DNA of 64,000 nt from the NCBI RefSeq assembly GCF_029168945.1, contig NC_083602.1, positions 26,895,323 through 26,959,322 on the forward strand. The letters run 5' to 3'. Position numbers and translations under genes: made by a program. The notes under the pieces are model-generated. The model had not been told where the DNA came from, ran no database searches, and saw only the letters and a list, made by a program, of their open reading frames with translations. Below are positions 34,368-46,707 of this stretch, piece by piece. The DNA comes from Cannabis sativa. Taxonomy: Eukaryota; Streptophyta; Magnoliopsida; Rosales; Cannabaceae. Within the stretch, counting starts at the first letter, position 1; the number at the start of each line of letters is the position of its first letter.

Positions 34368-36926
34368 CTCCCACTTGCACTAATATAAAGCAAAATGTGC
34401 ATTTCAAATAATCTCAACACCCTGATATACAAATCAAGTGTTGTAGTAGTATACTCCTCGTAATGTGTAATGTCCCCGCTTCAAGCCTCCATTGGGTCCT
34501 TACACCCACGGAATGAATGACTCTTATAAAAATATTGGGGCGTTTCAGTTGGGTCCTTACACTGTGTAACGCCCTTACTTACGTAAAATAAGATGCCATA
34601 AATAAACTGGCGTTAAGATACTAATGTTGCCTTTATTAAAAAAAATAACACTTTTCAAAACATGGGTACCCAGTTGAAAATAAAGTATTACCACTTAGGG
34701 AAAAGTAATAGAAAATTTAAACGACAACATCCTCGATAAGTTTAATAAATTAAAAAAAACTTTCAGCAGAAGATGGCCAAGACCACACACAGTTACATGA
34801 TCACACGAGATACACCCCATGCATCATACAACATACAACACACAAATCGTACCAACCATAACATATATCGATTCACAAACTCATATTGTGTCCATACCAC
34901 ACATTCTCAGTACTATATACACATTCATAATAATACATCACAAATAATATTTCAATAGACAAATAATTTAAATTATGCAGTTCAACACATAAAAACTACT
35001 TAATTTCCTTACTGAGCTTTTAGCTCACCCCCCTTACTTTCCCCCTACAGGTATTAGACAGGGAAGTATGTATAGTGAGCAGGGTCAGTTCTGGTACGTA
35101 TACTGTGAGCGGCTACGGGCGGACAAACGATCTAGAACGCCGGTGGTGCCTTAGTTTTATTTTAAGCAGTTGATAAATCTAACACAGTGGAAATGCATTA
35201 TTTAAAATTATTTACTTACTGTATCTTGTTTTACAAATGAAGGATCCTTCTCTGTTGCATTTTGATTTTTTTTTAAAATCCACTATTGTATTTAATTTTT
35301 TTTTTATCTTTTCAAATTATGCATGAAAATAGTATTTTTGTAAAATAAGGCAAAATATCGGGGCGTTACATAATGGGATCTGACAGGTTGAATTAACCAC
35401 AACCTTTCCTCCACCATTACTGTTCCTTAATCACAAAATCCTTGATAATGTGAAATTCCTCTCTATATGTCTACTCTCTTGGGATACTGGATTCTATACT
35501 TTTGGCAACTACTTTTGGTTATTCTAGAAGTAACACTAGTAGTTAAGACAAGTTGGAATGGTGCCACAAATGTATAGAACTTTCCTTAGACTGAATAAGT
35601 AACTTTAACATTAAGTCGCTCTCTGGTAGACTAAGAGACTTCAGATAGGTTTTTACACTTCTCCAAAATCACTACTCCACCCCCAGAGTAATCACCATTC
35701 AGCAGACTTTCTAGCACAAAGGCAAGTCTAGAAATTTGATGTGGTGTAGTCTAAGAGTTTTAAAGACACCCTTATCGACTAACATATAGTTTCTCTTCTT
35801 AATCTTAAGATTTACTTGATTGTCTTCCAATGTTCCTCTCCTGGATTAATCTGATACCTACTCATTACTCCCACTCAACAGCAGGTGTCTGGTCTAAGAC
35901 ATACTAAAGCATATCTGAGACCTCTCACTGTTGATTTAAGAAATTCTTTCATGGCTTTATCTTTTTTAGAATAGTTGAGACTTTTCCTTAGATAAATAAA
36001 ATCTATGCCTAGAAGTCGAGAAGCTTCTATAGATTGCCATTAGAAAGAAAATTCTTCAGCATCTTACAAAAGTAAGTTGCTTGCACTAGAGTAAGTAATT
36101 ACTAGGTATACCACAAGCCATAGGTTTAGATAAACTCAAACCTATAATACTAGGAACAGGAAGTCTTGTTAAGTCCATTGAATAGACTTATACACGAAAA
36201 TTTCCTTTCTTGTCCTTGTAATAGAAAACTTTAGGTTATTCCATGTGAATGGATCAAACCATAGTTCTATTGGCTTTTCTTCGTAGTTTCTTATCTTGAC
36301 AATCCATTACTTATTTAAACTCACAATGGATTTTACTCACTAGTGTCTTCCAAGTCATAAGAAGTAAAGTTCCTTGAAACTCTCCCACTACGACAAGGTA
36401 CCGTGAATTACGTCTAAGAAAACTAAATGGTATTGACCTCTTTAGTTGTGTCAAGACAACAGAGGCAGTGGGATCACCTTGTATCAAATAAGATGATAGA
36501 ACACTTATGGAATCAAGAAAAAATATCTCCTTTATTTTCAGACTTAGTCATTTTTCTTAGAAAAGTAGTATTTGTTTAAACAAACACTTTCTTATCTATT
36601 GACTATGGGATGTTCCACCCCTAATCACTTAGAATAGCTAACAAACATGCAAACCATGGTTAACAGTTCTAGCTTTTCTTAGGATTTCGATTAGGTCATC
36701 CATGAATCTAGTAATGATTTACTTTAAGTATATAACCATTGCATCATTCTGAAATTGTATTACCATAGAAGGACTTAGGCAACGATTAGTAACTAATCAT
36801 CAATATGTAACTCGAATTTCCGGGGAGGTAAGTTTGGATATAATTCAAAAATCAATTTAATGATCTTTGAACTGCATATCTACTAACTATTTCTCCACCC
36901 CTATTAGTTCGCAAGATCTTTGAAGA
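34368..36926 (-). pseudogene. Decayed internal region of copia element C
   Basis: No open frame remains, but it aligns in order with the gag-pol of element A. The block around 36381 (CTCCCACTACGAC) matches 140-152, and the block at 36890-36920 (CCACCCCTATTAGTTCGCAA) matches 783-810 in the integrase. The region therefore spans the 3' end of pol to mid-integrase. Everything upstream (rest of integrase, protease, gag, leader, primer site) is missing: the integrase match runs straight into GAAGA and the right LTR at 36927. It is interrupted by the 905-bp element at 34466-35370. Confidence 0.7.
34466..35370. mobile_element. 905-bp TGTAAT...GTTACA insertion, probable solo gypsy LTR
   Basis: The ends are TGTAATGTCCCCGC and TCGGGGCGTTACA, an imperfect inverted pair typical of several plant Ty3/gypsy LTRs. 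TAATG flanks both sides (34461-34465 and 35371-35375), a 5-bp target duplication. The paralogous site in element D (CCTCGTAATAGGATCTGACA at 46686-46705) lacks the insertion, which confirms the boundaries. No protein is encoded. Superfamily is inferred from end sequence, length and duplication size. Confidence 0.75.
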
Positions 36927-39900
36927 TGTTAGAAATATTTTATCAGGATCTAGATTTACTAACAAGTATGCTTCATTAACATCCTAATATGAATTCTAAA
37001 ACAATGAAATAAACACATATATAGTTTAGTAAACCTTACATTGGGTGCAGCAGAATATAATGACTCCTTCCTTTCAGATCTCTAGCCCTTGATTCCTTTC
37101 TGTAGCAGAGCATCACCAAGATCTAAACCTGGATCTCTTTCTCTCCTTCCTTTGATGTTGATTCTCCTTCTTGTTGTTTGGAATCTCCTACAGTCTTACA
37201 CACTATGATTGAGATACCACTTGATGTGTGTGGGCACTACTCTATCACTCAAGGATTGAAATTTAGAGAAGAAAAGAAAAGGGAAGTGGTTCGGCCTATA
37301 GAGAAAAGAATAGGAGGCTCAACTTTCATCTGATAAAGTTAACAAAGTTAAGTGTGAATGAGAGCCATCACTATCTATTTATAGTTAACCACCTAGGTTT
37401 AAGTTAGAATTATTTGTCATTAAAATAATGAAAAAATAAATGATAAAAGTCTATAAGAGTGGCCGGTCATGGGCTTTGGATAATGGGCCTCACTTATGCA
37501 ATTTTGCTGTTTTATCATTTATGCATCTCATTTTCTCAAAAACGCCAATTTTCTAATTCACCCATTTAAATGCCAATTCCTATTATTTAATAACTAAAAA
37601 TTATTTATCAAATAATATTGTCATTTAATATATTTATTAATTAGACATATAAAGTCTCTTAATTAATAAATAAACCTAGAATCTCTTTTCTTTACAATTT
37701 CGCCCTTGCTTAGTGAAAATTCATAAAGTAGACATAGTCTAACTTTAGAATTATAATTGATTAATTAAAATCAATTAACTGAGTCTTACAAGCAGTATGG
37801 TCTCAACTAGTATGGGGACCATGGGCCTATATTTCCGAGCTTCCAATAAGTCGAACCGAATTTACCAAGTAAATTCCCAAACTTATTAATTCCTTATTGA
37901 ATCCACACTTAGAACTTGGAATTGCACTCTCAGTCATATAGAACGCTCTATATGTTCCACGATATAGATACGTCATTAGTTATCCAATGTTGTAATCCTA
38001 ATTTGATCAATGACCCTCTAATAGATGATCTACATTGAATAGGCACTAAGTTACCGTTACAACTTCAATGTATTTTATCCTTAAAACACTTAGCTCCATA
38101 TAATGATATTTCAGCGAAGTGAAATGAGATCTCCACCATTTATCTCTGTTTAGCCAAGCTCGAAGGATATCATCGTTTCACTTCTAAATTCCTATAGAAG
38201 TGATAGACTCCATATTTATGTTAGCGCTCCCACTCAATTATATTATCATGTTCCCAAAATGTACGTATCACCCTGACCCAAAAGTAGGCTTAACTAACAA
38301 ATCAAAGAACATGTATAATGTTGGGTTTTATGCCCTAAATAAAACTCATTTCAATATAATCAGATTTACTTATTAATATAGATCAGAAATAACATTTAAT
38401 GTTGCATGGTTCACATGATTTATTTCATGATTATATGTACATAATGTATGAATTCATCTGAAACCCTTTTCACATACTTGATCCTGTTTATTGTGCCGTC
38501 AACACATTGGAAAGTAAACATGACTATGTGAATAAAGTTTCCTAGATTTATCAGACATAGGGTTTTACTGATATGATAATCTACAACAGAGTTTACTTGC
38601 ATTTGGAGAAGTGCTATGCTCTTTCCAGAGCATTGGTTAAAGTAAAGCTCAGGTTGGATGCATGGAGTATGCATCGGAGGGGACCGATATTGAACTTTGA
38701 CTTAGATTTATTGAACTTACCGTAATATCTATTCAAGTCAATATCGCCTAGTTGATCCTAGATCAAATGATCTCAATCCTGTTATGATTAGGCTCAATCT
38801 CGAGAGGCTATTCGTGTTCTTTGATTTGTTAGTTAAGCCTACTTTTAGGTCAGGGTGATACGTACATTTTGGGAACACGGTAGTACAATTGAGTGGGAGC
38901 GCTAACATAAACATTGAATCTATAGCTTCTACTTGGCGAATAGTAAGTAAAGGATGATCTCCTTCGAGCTTGACCAAACGAAAATAAATGGTGGAGATCT
39001 CATTTCACATAAGCTGAAATATCATTTATACGGGGTTAAGTGTTTTAAGGATTAAATACATTGTAGGGTGTAACGGTAATCTAATCCCTTTACAGTGAAG
39101 ATCATTCATATAGAGGATCATTGATCAAATTAGGATTATAACAATGGATAACTAATGATGTGTCTATATGGTGGAACATATAGAGCATTCTATATACTGA
39201 GAGTGCAGTTCTAAGTTCTATGCGTAGATTCAACGAAGAATTAATAAGTTAGTGAATTTTAGTAATAAATTCTTGATCTACTTATTGGAAGCTCGGTTAT
39301 ATAGACCCATGGTCCCCACACTAGTTGAGATAATATTGCTTGTAAGACTCATGTAATTGGTTTTGATTAATCAATTATAATTCTCAAATTGGATTATGTC
39401 TATTTTTGAATTTTTCACTAAGTAAGGGCGAAATTGTAAAGAAAGAGTTTTAGGGGCATATTTGTTAATTATGATACTATGTATGGTTCAATTAATAAAT
39501 ATGATAAATGACAATATTATTTAATAATTATTTATAGTTATTAAATAGTTAGAATTGACATTTAATTGGTTGAATTAGAAAATTGGCGTTTTTGAGAAAA
39601 TCAGATGCAGAAAAGATAAAACTGCAAAATTGCAAAAAGTGAGGCCCAAATCCACTATGCATGGCCGACCACTTTTGTAGGAAATTTAAACTGATATTTT
39701 CATTATTTTAATGCCAAATAATTCAAACCTAACCCTAGTGGAATGCTATAAATAGATAGTGAAGGCTTCAGGAAAATTACACTTCTGATTCAGAAAAAAC
39801 TGTGCCTCTCTCTGTCCCTATCTTTAGCCGCCACTTCCCTCTTCTTTTCTTCTTCAATATTTTGAAATTCTTAGTGTGAGAGTAGTGCCCACACACAGCA

Positions 39901-40700
39901 AGTGATACCTCAACCATAGTGCGGAAGATCGTGAAGAAAGACTTTCAGCAAGAAGGAGTTTCAGCACTAAAGAATCAGAGAAAGAGATCCAGGTTCAGAT
40001 ATTGATAATGCTCTGCTACAGAAAGGAATCAAGGGCTAGATATCTGAATGGAAGGAGTCATTATATTCCGCTGCACCCAATGTAAGGTTTCTTAAACTTT
40101 ATATGTGTTTATTTCATCATTTTAGAAAGTTCATATTTAGGGTGTTAATCAACATGCTTGTGAGTAGATCTAAGATCCTGGTAAAATAATTTCCAACATA
40201 TAATACTTTTGAGATCGAACCTAACCATATCAGGATTAAGATCATTTGATCTAGGATCAATGGGTGATATTGAATTGAATAGATATTACGATAAATTTTA
40301 ATATATCTAATCAAAGTTCAATATCGGTCCCTTCTGATGTATACTCCATACATCCGATACTGGTAAACTTTGCCAATGCCCTAGAAAGGACATAACACTT
40401 ATCCAAGGTGTAAGAATACCTATCGCTGATTATACCATGCCAGTCTAAATCCAGTGTTCTGACAAATCAGGGAATAAACTTTCGACCATATAATTAAGAT
40501 TATATTCCACTGTGTTGACAACACTATAATCATTAACAAATTCATATGTTCTGGACTTAAATAGAATTCATACATTATGTATATATAATCATGAAATAAA
40601 TCATGTGAAATATGCAACATTAAATGTTATTTCTGATCTTTATTAATAAGTAAATCTGATTATATTGAAATGAGTTTTATTTAGGGCACAAAACCCAACA
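36927..40700 (-). mobile_element. Right LTR of copia element C, split by a nested LTR
   Basis: It starts TGTTAGAAATATTTTATC at 36927, is interrupted at 38318, resumes at 40204 and ends AAAACCCAACA at 40700. The two parts together make about 1.9 kb and are very similar to the left LTR of element C (32480-34367). GAAGA flanks it on both sides: 36922-36926 and 40701-40705. No primer site adjoins its inner edge. Confidence 0.85.
38319..40198 (+). mobile_element. Solo copia-family LTR nested in element C, opposite strand
   Basis: A full 1880-bp copy from TGTTGGGTTTTATGCCC to GGTAAAATAATTTCCAACA, with TATAAATA at 39747-39754. A perfect 5-bp duplication, TATAA, flanks it (38314-38318 and 40199-40203). 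It has no internal region, so it is a solo LTR left by recombination between the two LTRs of a full element. Confidence 0.92.
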
Positions 40701-42209
40701 GAAGAATATTCAAGTTGACATTAGTTGACAAATTATCAAGTGGATGAGATGAGAGTATCATGTTTCTTTTATAGTGTTTCAACTAGGGTTTAGGGCTGAA
40801 TTATAAGGATTAAAAAAGAATAAAATATTGGGCAAAATAAACTTAAGTGTCGTACACAATAATGGGACCACTTTCTAGTTACAATTTTGCCACTTTATTT
40901 CAATTATTTATTCTTCTTTCAATAATACCATATTTTCTAATTCAATCCTATAAATGCCAAAACTATTTATTTAATAATTATAATTAATTAGCAAATAAAA
41001 TTGTCATTTATGTAATTTATTAATTAGACCACACCAAGTCTCTTAATTAACAAATTGACACTAAAACCTCTTTTCTTCACAATTAAGCTCCTGCTTAGTG
41101 AAAATTCATAAATAAGACATAGTCTAATTTTAGAATTATAATTGATTAATTAAAACCAATTAACTGAGTCTGCAAGCAGTATTATCTCAACTAATGAGGG
41201 GACCATGGGCCTAGATAACCGAGCTTTCAATAAGTAGATCTAAAATTCACCAAGTAAATTCTCAACTTATTAATTCTACCTTGCGCCACTATAGATTTGG
41301 AATTGAATAGCACTCTCAATTATATAGAACGCTCTATATGTACCACGATATAGATACATTATGATTATCCATTGTTACAATCCTAATAGTCAAAGATCCT
41401 CTATAGATGATCTACACTGAATAGGGATAAATTACCGTTCTACACTTCAATGTATTTTATCCTTAAAATACTTAGCAACCTATAAATGATACTTCAGTAA
41501 ACTAATATAATTACTAAAATGAGGCCTCAATAATTTATCTCTATTTAGCCAAGCTCGAATGAAATCATCGTTTCACTTCTAAATACTTATAGAAGTTATA
41601 GATTCCATATCTATGATCAACGCTCCCACTCAATTGAACTACCATATTCCCAAGATGTAAATATCCTCTAGAACCAAAAGTTAGCTTCCACAAACAACTT
41701 GAAGAACATAAATAATACAACTAAGTTGAACCTAACCATATCAGGATTAAGATCCATAGACCTAAGATCAACCATTGATATTGACTTAGAAAGATATAAT
41801 GGTAAGTTTATGATATCTTATCCAAGATCAATATCAGTCCCTTCCAATGTATACTCCATACATCCGATACTGGTAAACTTTGCCAATGCCCTAGAAAGGA
41901 CATAACACTTATCGAATGTGTAAGTATACCTTATCGCTGATTATCATGCCAGTCTAAATCCAGTGAACTGACAAATTATGGGAATTAAACTTTTGAACAT
42001 ATAATCGTGATTATATTCTACTGTGTTGATGATACTATAATCATGAACAAATATATACACATGTTCTGGACTTAATATAATTTATACATTAAACATAGTC
42101 ATGAAATAAATCATGTGAACCATGCAACATAAAAGCGATTTCTGATCTTTATTAATTTGTAAATCGAATTATATTTAAAAGGGTTTTATTTAGGGCACAA
42201 AACCCAATA
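40701..42209 (-). mobile_element. Right piece of the old copia-family LTR (c1)
   Basis: This continues the LTR begun at 32101 and ends GGGCACAAAACCCAATA (last bases mutated from CCCAACA). It contains the family's U3 block but with many more differences than neighbouring copies. GGAGT follows at 42210, matching GGAGC before 32101. Confidence 0.8.
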
Positions 42210-42214
42210 GGAGT

Positions 42215-42948
42215 ATGCACTGAAATCGACACCTAGCAATAAATCCAGTAGGAAAGTAACTAGAATTAATGAAAATTGCCCAGGTGCCGTTTTGGGGAAA
42301 ATTTTGAAAGTGGTCGAGAAAACCACCCCTTACCCGAAGGTCAACAATTTTGAATGCATGGTTTCTGATTCACTGCCTTCAAGACTCGCCTTAAGGGGAA
42401 GGAAAGCTAGGTCAGTCTCCCCTAGCGTGTTACGAAGACATAAACAAGGTAATACTAGTACTATACCAAAAAAAGATATAATTAATAATTTCTCCTCAAG
42501 ACCCCCACCCAACCCTGATAATGATGGTATTCTTACTACCATTATGGCCAATATTGGGCCCACTTATGACCAAATGGTAGATAAACCTCATGTTGAGTTA
42601 TGTAACTCAAGACAACCACAAAAACATCTTGAGCCCACACACTCTCCTTGGCCCACTTATGCTGAAGAAATTGGGCTGGCGGAGGAATTAATGGGCCCAG
42701 CACCAATAGAGAAATTTGAATCAATTCATACTCTCTTTCATGACCCAATAGATGTTTCTAATCTAGTCCATCAATGCCCACAACCGAAGAAAAGAAAAGC
42801 AAGCCTTACATTAATACCTTACCCTCAAAATAATGCTAAAATCACCAGAAAGTTTACTCAAGAAGTTCCTTACCTCCCTGAGTTTTCCCTTGCTTTGGAT
42901 ACACCTTTCAAGATGGGCTCAGGTGCCTTCCTCCATAAAAAAGGATAA
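42215..42948 (+). pseudogene. LINE ORF1, C-terminal part
   Basis: This resumes the LINE ORF1 split by the LTR at 32101-42209. The main open stretch (from about 42292) is basic and proline- and serine-rich (SLPSRLALRGRKARSVSPSV) with no known domain. That is usual for the variable tail of plant LINE ORF1 proteins after the zinc knuckle. It ends at 42948, about 190 bp before the ORF2 start. Confidence 0.6.
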
Positions 42949-43141
42949 ACGAAGAAGGAAAGGATCTCGCTCCAAACTAGCATAAGCTAAGAAATGCCAA
43001 AGCCAAGCTGATACGATAATCGTTACTGAGGAAGCTCATAAAAATCTCATTGTGTCCTTAAATCTTCTTGAAGTCCAAGTTGAAAGCTCCCAAAGTTTTC
43101 TTCCGGGCGAGGAGGCGGCCCTTATCAAGCCCCCCGACCCC

Positions 43142-43190
43142 ATGAAATGCTTATCGTGGAATTGTCGGGGCCTCGCAAGAGACCTATAAA
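43142..43190 (+). pseudogene. First codons of LINE ORF2 (endonuclease), truncated
   Basis: The ATG at 43142 opens MKCLSWNCRGLARDL. The MKCLSWNCRGL start is the hallmark first strand of the APE-type endonuclease of plant LINE ORF2. The similarity stops within about 15 codons and unrelated sequence follows, so the endonuclease and reverse transcriptase are lost. Confidence 0.8.
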
Positions 43191-43208
43191 GACCGCCTAA
43201 GTTTAATA

Positions 43209-43673
43209 TGTTGGATTATTAAATAATTAGGGTTGATTTAAGGGATTTAATTATTAATTATGATTAGCATGTTGTGGAGAATTATTTAATTTTAATATGT
43301 ATTAATTATGCTATGTGTGTGAATTCTCATTTTTTGTGATTGTGCTTGGTAGTAGTGGAAAGCGACGTTGAGCGATTAGAGAGTCACGCTTTCATATGGT
43401 TTATAATGTTATAGATAGTGGGGCATTGTTGTTAGATGTTGAGATTGTTGATTCATTTACGGGATTTGGAAAAATGACCAAATTACCCCTCTTTGCTCCA
43501 TTAGTGTTTGTTTTCTTGTCAAGGACAATGTGGTCAATTTAGTTTGGGTTTTTGTCATGTTGTGGGGTATTATTTTCTATAAGTTTATTTAATTAAACTA
43601 AGAAATAAAAAGAAAAAGAAAGAAAGGAGAGTATATGGATTAACTTGGAAGAAACATTTCTCTTTCTCTCTTC

Positions 43674-43721
<48 letters not shown>

Positions 43722-44739
43722 ATTGTGCTAGAAGGCAGCTAGAGTTTGGATTATTCTATTTATTTTTGAGGATTCTTGATGGAATTGAGTGCTTTGGCTC
43801 AAGGTAATTTTTCCCTAGTCGCTCCCTCTTTGTGTTTCTTGCATGAAAGTTAGGTTTTGGTGTTGAATTTTGATTCTAAGTTGCTGTACGTGTTGAGATG
43901 GTTTGAGATTGAATTCTGTGGTATGGTTGAGATTATTTAGGTTGGTTAGAGCTGATTTGGTTGGTAGTTGTGAAGTTTGGGTGAGGTTGGAGCTTGAGAG
44001 CTCAAGCTTCGAGCTCTAATGGTAATTTTATTTTTTGGGTTGTTTACTGTGTTTGAATGCTTGAATTTAGTTCACTATAGTGTATATAGGTATTCTGGAG
44101 ATTATTGGAGAGTTTGGGGTTGATTTATGTTTAGGGGATCAATTTTTGGGTTTCCATGCATTAAACCGGTTAACCGGTTTAGTAGGACCTGAGAAACTTG
44201 TAAACCGATTTGTCCCTCAAGAAACCCTAGTGAACCGGTTAGCCGGTTGGGAAACCAATTTACCGATTGGAGTTTTTCCAGGAACCCTAATTTGCCTCAA
44301 ATTGTTGATATTCAGGATATGGTCATGTCTTTCATTGATAGGGTTATTCCTAGTTTGATTTTTAAAGTTCTCGAAAAGTGTTTTAGCGTGTCTCTCACCA
44401 AAATTACAAATGATGTGATTTAGGGCCCTGTGAAACATCGAGTTGCAATTCTACTCAGGCTGACCGACACACTTGAGCACAGAAACGAGGTAAGATAGCA
44501 TAAAGTATATATGTGAATGTATGCTTGTTATTAATTGATTACACTACTAACACTAATGAAAATATAATTTTAAGGGTGTTGGTACAATGTAGAGTTTTAG
44601 AGTAGTTACGGTGTTACCAACACGAGTACGGAATCGATACTCTAGTGCATGTGGTACAACACTCGGTAACCCCTGGGAGTATAAATTGGCCCTACCAACA
44701 TGAGTACGAAGTCGGTACTCTAGTGCATATGGTATAGTG
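43209..44739 (+). mobile_element. Unclassified LTR-like repeat fragment
   Basis: It begins TGTTGGATTATTAAATAATT. It has an AAATGACCAAATTACCCCT stretch seen in plant gypsy LTRs, a CT microsatellite, and a run of ACCGGTT-type motifs (44165-44275). A direct repeat of a GAGTACG...ACTCTAGTGCAT unit lies near 44622 and 44704. It ends where the copia LTR at 44740 begins. No protein domain is seen; an LTR of a gypsy element is the best guess. Confidence 0.4.
43677..43719 (+). repeat. (CT)n microsatellite
   Basis: An almost pure CT dinucleotide run of about 20 units. Confidence 0.95.
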
Positions 44740-46595
44740 TATTGGAAATATTTTACCAGGATTTAGATTTACTACCAAGTATGTTTCATTAACATCCTAA
44801 TATGAATTCTAAAACAATGAAATAAACGCATATAAAGTTTAGTAAACCTTACATTGGGTGCAGCGGAATATAATGACTCCTTCCGTTCAGATCTCTAGCC
44901 CTTGATTCCTTTCCGTAGCAGAGCATAATTAAGATCTGAACCTGGATCTTTTTCTCTTCTTCCTTTGATGCTGATTCTCCTTCTTGTTGTTTGGTTCTTC
45001 ACACTATGATTGAGATACCACTTGATGTTTGTGGGCACTACTCATTCACTCAAGGCTATTTTGAAATTGAAGAGAGGAAAAGACAGAGAGAGGGGCGGCT
45101 ATGGCTTTCTCTGAAAGAAACAATGTGCAAGTCATAAGTTTCCTGAAGCCGACACTTTCTATTTATAGAATGCCATCTAGGTTTAGGTTAGAATTGTATG
45201 GCATTAAAATAATAGAAAAATAAAATGGTAAAAGCTTGCATAGTGGCCGACCATATAAGGAAATTGGGCCTCACTTTGCAACTTTCCCATTTTGTTATTT
45301 TCATTCCCATTTTCTCAAAAATGCCAATGTTCCAATTTAACCATTTAAATGCCAATTCTAATTATTTAATAACTTAAAAATAATTATTAAATAATATTGT
45401 CATTTAATATATTTATTAATTAGACATATAAAGTCTCTTAATTAATAAATAATCCTAGAATCTCTTTTCTTTACAATTTCGCCCTTGCTTAGTGAAGATT
45501 CATAAAGTAGACATAGTCTAACTTTAAAATTATAATTGATTAATCAAAATCAATTAACTGAGTCTTACAAGCAGTATGGTCTCAACTAGTATATGGGGAC
45601 CATGGGCCTATATTTCCGAGCTTCCAATAAGTCGAACCGAATTTACCAAGTAAATTCCCAAACTTATTAATTCCTTATTGAATCCACACTTAGAACTTGG
45701 AATTGCACTTTCAGTCATATAGAACGCTCTATATGTTCCACGATATAGATACGCTATTAGTTATCCATTGTTATAATCCTAATTCGATCAATGACCCTCT
45801 AATAGATGATCTACATTGAATAGGCACTAAATTACCGTTACACCTTCAATGTATTTTATCCTTAAAACACTTAGCTCCGTATAAATGATATTTTAGCATA
45901 GTGAAATGAGATCTCCACCATTTATCTCTGTTTAGCCAAGCTCGAAGGATATCATCGTTTCATTTCTAAATTCCTATAGAAGTTATAGACTCCATATTTA
46001 TGTTAGCGCTCCCACTCAATTATACTATCATGTTCCCAAAATGTACGTATCATCCTGACCCAAAAGTAGGCTTAACTAACAAATCAATGAACATGTATAC
46101 TACTCTTGAGATCGAACCTAACCATATCAGGATTAAGATCATTTGATCTAGGATCAACATGTGATATTGAATTGAATAGATATTACGGTAAATTTTAACA
46201 AATCTAATCAAAGTTCAATATCGGTCCCTTCCGATGTATACTCCATACATCCGATACTGGTAAACTTTGCCAATGCCCTGGAAAGGACATAACACTTATC
46301 CAAGGTGTAAGAATACCTTTCGCTAATTTTATCATGCCATTCTAAATCTAGTGAACTGACAAATTAGGGAATAAACTTTCGAACATATAATTAAGATTAT
46401 ATTCCACTGTGCTGACAACACTATAATCATTAACAAATTCATATATTCTGGACTTAAATAGAATTCATACATTATATATATAATCATGTAATAAATCATG
46501 TGAACCATGCAACATAAAATGTTATTTCTGATCTTTATTAATAAGTAAATTTGATTATATTGAAATGGGTTTTATTTAGCGCATAAAACCCAACA
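44740..46595 (-). mobile_element. 3' LTR of copia element D
   Basis: It runs from TATTGGAAATATTTTACC to CATAAAACCCAACA at 46595 (1856 bp), with a TATAAATA box on the minus strand near 45165. The following CTCCCACTTGCAC gives a minus-strand purine tract, the same as in element C, so this is the 3' LTR of a minus-strand element. The partner 5' LTR is not found; element D is truncated near 54900. Confidence 0.8.
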
Positions 46596-46707
46596 AACTC
46601 CCACTTGCACTAATATAAAACAAAATGTGCATTTCAAATAATCTCAACACCTTGATATACAAATCAACTGTAGTAGTAGTATACTCCTCGTAATAGGATC
46701 TGACAGG

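Noticed and set aside
34773..34958. 61-codon frame rich in T, H, N and Y
   Set aside because: Low-complexity AC-rich sequence inside the 905-bp insertion, with no known domain.
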